From: Acestrorhynchus altus
Lineage: Eukaryota > Chordata > Actinopteri > Characiformes > Acestrorhynchidae
Length of the DNA stretch: 64,000 bases
Direction: 5' to 3'
Assembly: GCA_034509495.1 (NCBI GenBank)
Contig: CM067521.1
Span: 1,640,656-1,704,655 of the forward strand
The position numbers were made by a program, and so were the translations under genes. Within the stretch, counting starts at the first letter, position 1; each line of letters opens with the position of its first letter. Below the pieces are notes generated by a model that was not told the DNA's origin, made no database searches, and worked only from the letters and a program-made list of their open reading frames with translations. Shown here one piece after another: positions 1 through 12,800 of this stretch.

Positions 1-723
1 GTACTGTTATGTTACTCTGATCCTGATTCAGTCAGTTAGTTGTCCGTGCTGGTCCTGCAGACACGCTGACGTCAGAATCTGATGTGTGTTCTTTCACCGT
101 GCTGCGCCCAAAGCGATATGAACACCTAGTCTTCTTCTCGATTGGAAGATAGAGGAGCCTGCAGTCTGTTTTACAACGACAGAGGTTTGAAAGCTTTACC
201 AGCTCTCCTGAACAGCGAGCCTTTGGGTTGCCTGTGGTCACTGCTCACAGATAACTGCCCGCTCTTGACAGAGCCCTATCCCTAAGGTATCTGTTCTTTG
301 GAATTATTGAACGGGGTCTGCACCTTCAGAGGCCTGAGGTATTGGAGCTGCCACTGGCCTGAATATTAGAGCTCTCCATCACACCGTGAGCTCCTCACAG
401 CCCAGCAGCCCATTGAGATGTGGGGTGATATTAACTGGCAAATCACAGCCCATACGGTATTAGGGTCACATACTGATATTGATTTTCGGTTGTCGTGGTG
501 TTGATGGAATGAATGTAACTAACTGCAGTGTGTTTCATTTGCTGGATGCTGTAGATTACTGGGAGAGAACCGTTTGAATTATGTAACAGTAACCTGCAAG
601 GTTCCTTTGTAGAAATGGGATTTTTTTTCTTTGTGGTGCACAAGGCTGGTTTAAGGCTACACTCGGGAACTTTAAACAATCTCAGTAAGAACGTCAGCTT
701 AAACTTTACAACCCCAGGCTAAT
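1..723. other. Single-copy non-coding stretch
   Basis: No gene, splice pair or recognised repeat was found here. Short open frames exist on both strands but show no domain, compositional bias or paired splice sites. The stretch ends where the first 58-bp satellite array begins. Confidence 0.5.
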
Positions 724-1112
724 ATTTTTTATAAATATATTAGATATAAATATCGCTCAGCCCGTATCCCGCTCTGTTTATATCCCGATATAGATATAAA
801 TATCGATATATCGCTCAGCCCGTATCACGCTCTGTTTATATCCGATATAGATATAAATATCGATATATCGCTCAGCCCGTATCCCGCTCTGTTTATATCC
901 CGATATAGATATAAATATCGATATATCGCTCAGCCCGTATCCCGCTCTGTTCATATCCCGATATAGATATAAATATCGATATATCGCTCAGCCCGTATCC
1001 CGCTCTGTTTATATCCTGATATAGATATAAATATTGATATATCACTCAGTCTGTATCCCGCTCTGTTTATATCCCGATATAGATATAAATATCGATATAT
1101 CGCCCAGCTCTA
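724..1112 (-). repeat. 58-bp satellite, array A
   Basis: About 6.5 head-to-tail copies of an AT-rich unit are seen. The motif tcgctcag recurs at 753, 811, 868, 926 and 984, with altered forms at 1042 (tcactcag) and 1100 (tcgcccag), giving spacings of 57 or 58 bp. Each unit carries a CGATATATCG palindrome, a GATATAGATATAAATATC block and a gctctgtttatatcc block. Read on the plus strand it is the reverse complement of arrays B (18.64 kb) and C (29.56 kb). The first copy is degenerate, and the last fades into single-copy sequence near 1110. No coding role is apparent. Confidence 0.93.
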
Positions 1113-1875
1113 CCCTGATCAGATACTGTAAAGTCGTCATATTTTCCGAGACGGTTTTCATTTTGTGAAAATCTCATCTGAATGCTGCCCTGTATGTTTA
1201 TTACACATCCATAATTGAGCTTCTTTGCACATGTTCCTTACTCTCTATTCTTCTTCCTTTCAGGATTGAGGGTGAAGCTTTGCGAGTTTCAAATGTCAGG
1301 TATGTAGAGAATTTTTCTTTCTCCTTCTCTCTCGTCACCATACTTCAGCTTCAGTTGCTTTTAAAGCACGGTCATCTCCAGCTCTGATGCATATCATCCC
1401 AAAAGACATGTTTTTCTCATGACTGCTCACACATGAGTGTCTCTTGTCCTTTTTTGAGCAGTGTCCTTGGGAGGACGATGTGTTTTTGATGGGCTTTTGG
1501 AGACAGAGTGGATTGTACTGCAGATTAGATACTTCCACCGTTTCCTACCGTAAAATAACTGACAAGATGACACCCGTCTGAGTTAGCAAGGCTTCTTCTG
1601 GACTGTATGAAGTGGAAATGGTTTCATGGGATGAAAAGAAAAATCCTAAAAGGCTTTTGTTTGCCATTGAAGTGCATTTTTAAAATCTTTTTATAGGGTT
1701 CTTCAGTAGACACTCTGCGCCTCTGTATGTTGAATTTGCTAAACCAGTGGTGTTCAGGGTAGAACAGACTTTTCAGGACGAGTCGTTTAACTTGCGGGAC
1801 TACGTGAACATCCTGTTTGGTGCATCCCATATTTTTAATGTAGCTTTTTCCAAGTGTTTTGAGTGGAGATGTTCC
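1113..1875. other. Single-copy stretch, possible intron
   Basis: No tandem repeat is seen. It contains a pyrimidine tract followed by AG and, 36 bp later, a consensus splice donor, listed separately as a candidate exon. No other exon could be recognised. Confidence 0.4.
1264..1299 (+). other. Candidate 36-bp microexon
   Basis: The upstream tract ctctattcttcttcctttc runs into AG at 1262-1263 and is a strong acceptor. The downstream junction CAG|gtatgt at 1297-1305 is close to the vertebrate donor consensus. The enclosed 36 bp is divisible by three. One frame has an in-frame TGA at its start. The other two are open and would read either IEGEALRVSNV or LRVKLCEFQMS. Microexons with such flanks occur in neuronal genes of vertebrates, but I do not recognise the peptide and no neighbouring exon of a host gene is visible. 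Chance occurrence is quite possible. Confidence 0.22.
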
Positions 1876-1945
1876 GATCTTGTTATTGGGTATCAGCCGA
1901 TACCGATCCGATCTGTAATAATTGTTAAATAATAAAATTTTTAAT
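1876..1945. repeat. Short dispersed repeat fragment (CAGCCGATA type)
   Basis: The segment carries gggtatcagccgatacc followed by an AT-rich tail. A related gggtatcagccgatatc sequence occurs near 42921. Two copies of the same motif in unrelated contexts suggest an old mobile-element remnant. Its class cannot be determined. Confidence 0.35.
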
Positions 1946-2895
1946 GTAATTCAGGAATAAATGTCTGCTTTCAGCAGCATTGATTTGATCTTAACGTTGG
2001 TGGGGACGGGGGACGCTTGTTGAGAGGGGGGTCAATCCATCCATTCTTATTCTTCCACCACAAATCAAATTATTGGGGGGGACATTTCAATTATCGCTGG
2101 ATATCGATGGGGACGCATCACCTCCATCCATGCTGAAACCGCCATGTTTTGATGTCCCTCTTTGATGTCTCTCTTTGAGGTCTAAATTATTTTCAAAAAT
2201 AAAAGTATGGAAATCTCGGCTTGTTCATGGCCATAGAGATGAATTGGCTGGAAAAGACATGAAAGACTTGAGGTCTACTGTGCTGAAGCAAATCTCAACC
2301 AGCAGATCTCTTCATCATGCACGGTTACTTTGCTGTACTCACGCCAGAAAGAAAGATGTTGCTACCATCTGTCTTCCTGACACTCCGGTTTGATATCATG
2401 GACACTTATTTCCATCAAGGTTGAGCCAGGAGGCTCTTCATCATGGTGATAGATGAACGCCCCGAGCAGGTCAACTGCTTGAAACGATGGGTGCCCTTGT
2501 GAGCAGATGTTTTATTGTAGCACTTCTGAAGACCTGAATAAGTGGCTCACACTTCAGAGCACATTTGTATGTCTGCCCTGGAATCCATAGATGAAGCATG
2601 TGTTCGCCTGGACTGATGCTCCTCTGCAGCTGCTCTGTGTGTGTGTTTGATATTTACCGATGGGGAGGTGAAGTAATTAGAGCCCCTAATTAAACGTATG
2701 GCTGCTCTAACCTTTAGAACCTCAGGCCAGTTATTCCGGGAGATGTTTAAATATATCCATGAATATGACCATGTTCTGATCAAATACGTACTCGCACCTA
2801 CAATTATTGTTCCAAGTCCTGTTGGAAATTGATCATCCAGCGTGTTACGGATCTGAACATGCAAGAATTGTGATGAATTATTCAATATTTCTGAA

Positions 2896-3282
2896 TTATT
2901 TCTGAATCATTTGTTTGAGAAGGATATTTCCAATAATAAGCTCTTCCGAAAACTTCACCGTGGGTCCAAATACAATCAAAAAACAGGCTGAATGTCCTTT
3001 ATTGTCTTTATTTTTAATGTATGTATCAGTATTATCTCCTCTAAAGACTTTGATTTTGAAATCTGAGCCCCTCTCGTAACATTTCTTCATCTTTAAACAT
3101 CTTGATTCTTCATCCATTATCTTGGTCAATGTCTTGTAGCTAATGTTGGGTTCAGCTACTCCATCCCAAACGATGGCATTCCCAGAAAATGATGAAAGTG
3201 CCGGTCTGATAGCTAAAGCAGGGCGCCATCTAGTGGACAGACTTTTTGCACTGAAGTTGTGAAGACGCACAATATTTCCCAC
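2896..3282 (-). other. Unrecognised 128-codon open frame
   Basis: The frame runs without a stop from an ATG at 3282 down to 2896. The product would be basic and lysine-rich in its middle, with no signal peptide, membrane segment or known domain that I recognise. The central part (VAEPNISYKTLTKIMDEES) does not look like simple-sequence translation, so it may be a relic of a mobile element or a conserved exon. There is no evidence of transcription. It overlaps the CTCF-like motif. Chance openness is a serious alternative. Confidence 0.15.
3223..3236 (-). promoter_or_regulatory. CTCF-like motif
   Basis: On the minus strand the sequence reads CCACTAGATGGCGC, which fits the vertebrate CTCF core CCASYAGRKGGCRS at every position. 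The similar GCGCCATCTAGTGG string is also carried by some vertebrate SINEs, so a repeat origin is possible. Occupancy cannot be judged from sequence. Confidence 0.45.
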
Positions 3283-3849
3283 ATTCAGGGTCCAAACGGT
3301 CCCCCACCAAAGGGAACCGTACAGTTGTCGGGTTCAAACACACAGGCTTCTTTGTTGGGGTGAGATTTCATCAGCCAGTGAAACACACACACAGATAGCG
3401 TTTGGCAGGGGATCTGTAACAGCGGGAGAAAAGACTGTCCACTGTGTTGGACGGTGTAATGAGGAGCCTCTCTGTTGGATGGAAATTAGATGAATTCAGC
3501 AACATTAAGCTCAACAGCGGTCAGTGATGGTCAGCATTGTGCCAAATCTAATGGACAGACTGGAGAGTTTGTGTACGAGCTCGAGTGGGCGGAGCTGGAG
3601 CTGGAGGCCGATAAAGATGAGAAAACGTCGGGTTGTGATTCTGCTTTCCTCTCAATAATACAGCGTCATACACGGGTTGGGATTATTCTGCTGCTCGACC
3701 TGCTTCACACTCGTTTTTAATTCTGATTTGGGCCACTTTCATGTGTGGTGTGGAAATCAGATTCATGACAATTCAGACTCGATCTGAACAGCCGTATCAC
3801 AATTCATGTAACTTTTACGTCAGTCCGACTCCAGAGGTCATCAATATTG

Positions 3850-6800
3850 ATCTTTAATACCGGCTACCGGACTGTGTTTCTGATACAGTTTCAGTAACTA
3901 CACTGTTACTGATCTTTAATACCGACTACGGACTGTGTTTCTGATGATACAGTTTTGGTAACTACCTGCTGCTGATCTTTATGCCGGCTGCGGACTGTGT
4001 TTCTGATACAGTTTTCAGTAGCTACACTGTTACTGATCTTTAATGCGACTACGGGACTGTGTTTCTGATACAGTTTAGTAACTACACTGCTGCTGATGTT
4101 TAATACCGGCTGCGGACTGTGTTTCTGATGCAGTTTCAGTAACTACACTGTTACTGATCTTTATACGGTTACCGGACTGTGTTTCTGATACAGTGTCATT
4201 AACTACACTGCTACTGATCTTTAATACGGCTACGGGACTGTTAAACGACCTGGTTTTCAATATTAACTACTGATCTTTAATACCGGCTACGGACTGTGTT
4301 TCTGATACGGTTTCAGTAACTACACTGCTGATCTTTATGCCCGGTTACCGGACTGTGTTTCTGACTGATTTCAATGCTTCACTGCTGCTGATCTTTGTAC
4401 GGCTACGGACTGTGTTTCCTGATACAGTTTCATGCGCTACTGCTGCTGATGCTTTATGCAGGATTTGGACTGTGTTTCTGATACAGTTTCCAGCATTACA
4501 CTGCTGATCTTTATGCGGTTGCGGACTGTGTTCTGATACGGTTTCAGTAACTACACTGCTGATCTTTAATGGCTACCGGACTGTGTTCTGATACAGTTTC
4601 AATGCTACACTGCTGCTGATCTTTAATGCGATTTGCGGACTGTGTTTCTGATACAGTGTCGGTAACTACACTGCTACTGATCTTTAATACCGGCTACCAT
4701 TGTGTTTCTGATACGGTTTCGTAACTACCTGCTGATCTTTATGCCGACTGCGGACTGTGTTTCTGATACAGTTTCGGTAACTACACTGCTGATCTTTAAT
4801 ACGGTTGCGGACTGTGTTTTCTGATACAGTTTCAGTAACTTCACTGCTGCCTGATCTTTAATACTGGCTTCCACACGGGACTGTGTTTCTGGTAGTTTCT
4901 GATAACTACACTGCTGCTGCTGATCTTTAATACCGGTTGCGGACTGTGTTTCTGATACAGTGTCGTAACTACACTGCTACTGATCTTTATGCAAGCTGCC
5001 GGACTGTGTTTCTGATACAGTTTAGTAACTTCCTGCTGCTGATCTTTAATGCAGCTGCGGACTGTGTTTCAATACGGTTTCAGTAACTACACTGCTGCCC
5101 GATCTTTAATACCAGCTACGGGACTGTGTTTCTGTTGCAGTTTCAGTAACTTCACTGCTGAAATCTTTATGCGGCTACCCGGACTTCATGTTTCTGATAC
5201 AGTTCAGTAACTTCCTGCTGCTGATCTTTAATGCATTTCTGGACTGTGTTTCTGATACAGTTCAGTAACTACACTGCTGCTGATCTTTATGCAGCTGCGG
5301 ACTGTGTTTCTGAAGCCACAGTTTCAGTAACTACCTGCTGATCTTTAATACCCGGCTGCGGACTGTGTTTCTGATACGGTTTCAGTAACTACACTGTTAC
5401 TGATCTTTAATGCGGCTACGGACTGTGTTTCTGATACAGTTTCAATAAACTACACTGCTACTGATCTTTATCGGCTACTGGACTGGTACCTGATACAGTT
5501 TCAGTAACTACACTGTTGCTGATCTTTAATGCGGCTACGGACTGTGTTTCTGTTCACAATTTCAGTAACTACACTGCTGCCTGATCTTTATGCGGCTACC
5601 GGACTGTGTTTCTGATAAGTTTCAGTAACTACACTGTTACTGATCTTTTATCACGATTTGCGGACTGTGTTTCCATTGATGCATTACAACTACACTGCTA
5701 CTGATCTTTAATACTGACTACCCGGACTGTGTTTCTATTTTGAATTTGAAAATAGCTTTACACTGCTGATCTTTAATACCGGCTACCGGACTGTGTTTCT
5801 GATACAGTTTCATTAACTACACTGCTGATCTTTAATACCGGTTGCGGACTGTGTTTCTGATACAGTTTCGGTAACTACACTGCTGCTGATGTTTATGCAG
5901 CTACTGGACTGTGTTTCTGATACAGTTTCAGTAACTACACTGCTGATCTTTAATACCGCTACGGACTTTGTTTCTGATACAGTTTCAGTAACTACACTGC
6001 TGATGCTATACCGGCTACACGGACTGTGTTTCTGATACAGTTTCCAATAACTTCACTGTTACTGATCTTTAATACCGGCTTCCCGGACTGTGTTTCCTGA
6101 TACGGTTTCAGTAACTACACTGCTGCTGATCTTTATTAATACTGGCTGCGGACTGTGTTTCTGATACAGTTTCGGTAACTACCTGCTGATCTTTAATACC
6201 GACTACCGGACTGTGTTTCTGATACAGTGTCGGTAACTACCTGCTACTGATCTTTAATACCCGGCTACGGACTGTGTTTCTGATACAGTTTAGTAACTAC
6301 ACTGCTGCTGATCTTTAATACTGGCTGCGGACTGTGTTTTCTGATACAGTTTCAGTAACTACACTGCTGCTGATCTTTAATGCGACTGCGGGACTGTATT
6401 CGATACAGTTTCAGTAACTACACTGCTGCTGATCTTTAATGCGGCTGCGGACTGTGTTTTCTGATACAGTTTCAGTAACTACACTGCTGATCTTTATACG
6501 ACTGCGGACTGTGTTTCTGATACAGTTTCAGTAACACATATTACTGATCTTTAATGCGGCTGCGGACTGTGTTTCGATGATACAGTTCGGTAACTACACT
6601 GCTGATCTTTAATACCGGCTGCGGACTGTGTTTCTGATACAGTTTGTAACTTCCACTGCTGCTGATCTTTAATACCGGCTACGGTTGTGTTTCTGATACA
6701 GTTTCAGTAACTACACTGCTGCTGATCTTTGTACGGTTGCGGACTGTGTTTCTGATACGGTTTCAGTAACTACACTGCTGATCTTTAATACCGGCTGCGG

Positions 6801-9800
6801 ACTGTGTTTCTGATACAGTTTCAGTAACTACACTGCTGATCTTTAATACCGGCGCTACGGACTGTGTTTCTAATGGTTTCAAAATAACTACCTGCTGATC
6901 GCACCATGCGGTTACCGGACTGTATTTTCTGATACGGTTTCAATGTTCCTGCTACTGATCTTTAATACGGCTACCGGACTGTGTTTCTGATAGTTTCAGT
7001 AACTTCCTGCTGCTGATCTTTATGCGGTTGCGGACTGTGTTTCTGATACAGTGTCAGTAACACACTGCTACTGATCTTTAATACGGCTACCGGACTGTGT
7101 TTCTGATACAGTTTCAGTAACTACACTGCTGCTGATCTTTAGCCTGGCTGCGGACTGTGTTTCCCAATACGGTTTCAATGCTACACTGCTGCCGATCTTT
7201 AATACCAGCTACGGACTGTGTTTCTGATACAGTTTCAGTAACTACACTGCTGATCTTTATGCGGCTACCGGACTGTGTTTCTGATACAGTTTCGAAGTAA
7301 CTACACTGCTGCTGATCTTCAATACCCGACTGCGGACTGTGTTTTACAATGCAGTTCCCGGTAACTACACTACTGCTGATCTTTAATACCGGCTACCGGA
7401 CTGTGTTTCTGATACGGTTCAGTAACTACACTGCACTGCTGATCTTTAATACCGGCTGCGGGACTGTGTTTCTGATACGGTTCAGTAACTACACTGCTGA
7501 TCTTTAATACGGCTACGGACTGTGTTTCTGATACAGTTTCAGTAACTACACTTATTTACTGATCTTTAATGCTGACTACGGACTGTGTTTCCTGATACAG
7601 TTTCAATGCCCTACACTGCTGCTGATCTTTAATACCCATTGCGGACTGTGTTTCTGATACAGTTTCAGTAACTACACTGTTACTGATCTTTAATGCGGCT
7701 TCCCGGACTGTGTTTCTGATACGGTTCAGTAACTACACTGCTGATCTTTAATACGGCTACGGGACTGTGTTTCTGATACAGTTTCAGTAACTACACTGCT
7801 ACTGATCTTTAATACCGGTTACCGGACTGTGTTTCTGATACAGTTTCAGTAACTACACTGCTACTGATCTTTAATACCGGCTACCGGACTGTGTTTCTGA
7901 TACAGTTTCAGTAACTTCCTGCTGATCTTTAATACCGACTACCGGACTGTGTTTCTGATACAGTTTCAGTAACTACACTGCTGCTGATCTTTAATGCCGG
8001 CTACTGGACTGTGTTTCGATACAGTTCCAGTAACTACACTACTGTTGATCTTTAATACCGGCTACCGGACTTTGTTTCTGATACAGTTTTAGTGACTACA
8101 CTGCTGATCTTTAATACCGGCTACGGACTGTGTTTCTGATACTGGTTTCAGTAACTACACTGTTACTGATCTTTTAATACCGACTACGGTTTGTGTTTCT
8201 GATACAGTTTCGAAGTAACTACACTGCTGCTGATCTTTAATACTGGCTACGGACTGTGTTTTCTGATACAGTTTCAGTAACTACACTGCTGATCTTTAAT
8301 ACTGACTGCGGACTGTGTTTCTGATACAGTGTCAGTAACTACACTGTTACTGATCTTTAATACCGGCTACTCGGACTATGTTTCTGATACAGTTTGAGTA
8401 ACTACACTGCTGCTGATCTTTAATACCGGCTACGGACTGTGTTTCTGATACAGTTTCAGTAACTACACTGCTGCTGATCTTTAATACCCGGCTACCGGAC
8501 TGTGTTCCCGATAGTTCAGTAACTACACTGCTGCTGATCTTTATGCCGACTGCGGACTGTGTTTCTGATACAGTTTCAGTAACTACACTGCTGATCTTTA
8601 ATACCGGCTACCGGACTGTGTTTCTGATAAAGTTTCAGTAACTACACTGTTACTGATCTTTAATACCGGCTACCGGACTGTGTTTCTGATACAGTTTCAG
8701 TAACTACACTGCTGATCTTTAATGCGGCTACCGGACTGTGTTTCTGATACAGTTTCGGTAACTACACTGCTGATCTTTAATACCGGCTGCGGACTGTGTT
8801 TCTGATACAGTTTCAAAATAACTACACTGCTGATCTTTATACGACTACGGACTGTGTTTCTGATACAGTTTCAGTAACTACACTGCTGCTGATCTTTATG
8901 CGGTTGCGGACTGTGTTTTCTGATACAGTTTCAGTAACTACACTGCTGCCGATCTTTAGCCACCAGCTACCGGACTGTGTTTTCGATACAGTTCAGTAAC
9001 TACACTGCCGATCTTTATCCGGCTACGGACTGTGTTTCGATACGGTTTCGGTAACTACCTGCTGCCCGATCTTTAATACGGCTGCGGACTGTGTTTCGGT
9101 ACAGTTTCAGTAACTACCTGCTGCTGATCTTAATGCGGCTACCGGACTTCTGTTTCTGATACGGTTTCAGTAACTACACTGCTGCTGATCTTGCTGGCGG
9201 CTACGGGACTGTGTTTCTGATACAGTTTCAGTAACTACACTGCTGCTGATCTTTAATACCCGGCTACGGACTGTGTTCCCCAATACAGTTTCGAGTAACT
9301 ACCTGCTGCTGATCTTTAATACCACGACTACGGACTGTGTTTTGTGTTCACGGTTCCGGTAACTACACTGCTGCGTCTTTATGCAGCTACTGGACTGTGT
9401 TTCTGATACAGTTTCAGTAACTACATAACGATCTTTAATACTAGCTGCGGACTGTGTTTTCTGATACGGTTTCGGTAACTACACTGCTGCTGATCTTTAA
9501 TACGGCCTACCGGACTGTGTTTTCTGATACAGTTTCAGTAACTACACTGCTGCTGATCTTTAATACGGCTACCGGACTGTGTTTCGATACGGTTCAGTAA
9601 CTACACTGTACTGATCTTTAATACCGGCTACGGACTGAGTTTCTGATACAGTTTCAGTAACTACACTGCTGATCTTTAATACCGGCTACCGGACTGTGTT
9701 TCTGATACAGTTTAATTAACTACACTGCCCGATCTTTAATACCGGCTAGCGGACTGTGTTTCTGATACAGTTTCAGTAACTACACTGCCGATCTTTAATA

Positions 9801-12800
9801 TGCCGACTACCGGCTGTGTTTCTGATACAGTTTCGTACTACACTGTTACTGATCTTTAATACGACTACCGAACTGTGTTTCTGATACAGTTTCGGCTAAC
9901 TACACTGCTGATCTTTAATACCGGCTGCGGACTGTGTTTCTGATACAGTTTCAGTAACTACATATTTACTGATCTTTAATACCCGACTACGGACTGTGTT
10001 CTGATACCGGTTTCAGTAACTACACTGTTACTGATCTTTAATACCGGCCTACGGACTGTGTTTTCTGATACAGTGTCAGTAACTACACTGCGATCTTTAA
10101 TACCGGCTACCGGACTGTGTTTCTGATACAGTTTCAGTAACTACACTGCTGCTGATCTTTAATACTGGCTACCGGACTGTGTTTCCAATACGGTTTCAGT
10201 AACTACACTGCTGCCGATCTTTAATACCAGCTAGCGGACTGTGTTTCTGATACAGTTTCAGTAACTACACTGCTGCTGATCTTAATACCGGCTGCGGACT
10301 GTGTTTCTGATACGGTTTCGGTAACTACACTGCTGCTGATCTTTAATACCGACTACCCGGACTGTGTTTCTATTACAGTTTCAGTAACTACCTGCTGATC
10401 TTTATGCGGCTGCGGACTGTGTTTCTGATGCAGTTTCAGTAACTACACTGTTACTGATCTTTAATGCGGCTACCGGGACTGTGTTTCTGATACAGTTTCA
10501 GCGTAACTACACTGCTGCTGATCTTTAATAGCGGCTACCGGACTGTGTTTCTAATACAGTTTCAGTAACTACACTGTTACTGATCTTTAATGCCGGCTAC
10601 CGGACTGTGTTTCTGATACAGTTTCAGTAACTACACTGCTGCTGATCTTTAATACCGGCTAGCGGACTGTGTTTCTGATACAGTTTCAGTAACTACACTG
10701 ATACTGATCTTTAATACCGGTTACCGGACTGTGTTCCTGATACAGTGTCAGTAACTACACTGCTACTGATCTTTAATACCGGCTACCGGACTGTGTTTCT
10801 GATACAGTTTCAATGCTTCACACTGCTGATCTTTAATACCGGCTGCGGACTGTGTTTCTGATGCAGTTTCAGTAACTACACTGCTGATCTTTAATACCGG
10901 TTACCGGACTGTGTTTCTGATACAGTTTCAGTAACTACACTGCTGCTGATCTTTAATACCGGCTACTAGACTGTGTTTCTGATGCAGTTTCAATGGCTTC
11001 CACTGCTGCTGATCTTTAATACCAGCTGCGGACTTTGTTTCTGATACAGTTTCAATGTTAACTACACTGCTGATCTTTATGCCCGACTACGGACTGTGTT
11101 TCTGATACGGTTTCAGTAACTACACTGTTACTGATCTTTAATACCGGCTACGGACTGTGTTTCCTGATACAGTTTCAGTAACTACACTGCTCTTTGTCTT
11201 TAATACTGGCTACGGACTGTGTTTCTGATACAGTTTCAGTAACTACACTGCTGATCTTTAATACGGCTACCGGACTGTGAAACCTGATACGGTGTCAGTA
11301 ACTACACTGCTACTGATCTTTAATACAGAAAGCTACGGACTGTGTTTCTGATACGGTTTCAGTAACTACTGCTGCTGATCTTTATGCTGGCTGCGGACTG
11401 TGTTTCTGATACAGTTTCAGTAACTACACTGCTGCTGATCTTTAATACCGGCTACCGGACTGTGTTCCCGATACAGTTTCAGTAACTACACTGCTGCTGA
11501 TCTTTAATACCGGCTACCGGACTGTGTTTCTGATACAGTTTCAGCAGTAACTACACTGCTGATCTTTAATACGGCTACGGACTGTGTTTCTGATACAGTT
11601 TCAGTAACACCTGTTACTGATCTTTAATACCGGCGGACTGTGTTCCGATACAGTTTACATTAACTTCCTGCTGATCTTTAATACCGGCTACGGACTGTGT
11701 TTCCTGATACAGTTTCGGTAATAACTACACTGCTGCTGATCTTTATGCGGCTGCGGACTGTGTTTCTGATACAGTTTCGAAGTAACTACACTGCTGATCT
11801 TTATGCGACTGCGGACTGTGTTTCGATACAGTTTCAGTAACTACACTGCTGCTGATCTTTAATACCGACTACGGACTGTGTTTCTAAATGCAATTTCAGT
11901 AACCACTGCTGATCTTTAATACGGCTACCGGACTGTGTTTCTGATACCCAGTTTCCGGTAACTACATATTGCACTGATCTTTATCCCGGCTACCGGACTG
12001 TGTTTCTGATACGGTTCGGTAACTACACTGCTGCTGATCTTTATGCCGGCTACCCGGACTGTGTTCCCCAATACAGTTTCGAGTAACTACCTGCTGATCT
12101 TAATACCGACTACCGGACTGTGTTTACGTGATACAGTTTCCAGTAACTACACTGATCTTTATGCAGCTACTGGACTGTGTTTCTGATACAGTTTCAGTAA
12201 CTACACTACTGATCTTTAATACTGACTGCGGTTTGTGTTTCTGATACAGTTTCAGTAACTACACTGCTGCTGATCTTTAATGCGGCTACGGACTGTGTTT
12301 CTGTGATACGGTTTCAGTAACTACACTGCTGCTGATCTTTAATACCAGCTACCGGACTGTGTTTCCGATAGTTTAAGTAACCACACTGTTACTGATCTTT
12401 AATGGCTTCTACGGACTGGGTTTCTGATACAGTTTCAGTAACTACACTGTTACTGATCTTTAATACCGGCTACGGACTGTGTTTGATGCAGTTTAAATTA
12501 GCTTCCTGCTGATCTTTAATGCCGGCTACTGCGGACTGTGTTTCTGATACAGTTTCAGTAACTACACTGCTGCCGATCTTTAATACGGCTACGGACTGTG
12601 TTTCTGATACAGTTTCAGTAACTACACTGCTGATCTTTAATACCGACTACGGACTGTGTTGTTTCTGATACAGTTTCAGTAACACACTGTTACTGATCTT
12701 TAATACCGACTGCGAACTGTGTTTCTGATACGGTTCGGCCTTCCGCTGATCTTTAATACCGGCTGCGGACTGTGTTTCTGATACAGTTTCAGTAACTACA

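Larger units (their letters stand above)
1946..3849. other. Single-copy stretch with no gene seen
   Basis: Mostly featureless sequence. It includes an open frame of 128 codons on the minus strand (2896-3282, listed separately) and a CTCF-like motif at 3223-3236. No repeat array or transposase signature was recognised. Confidence 0.4.
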
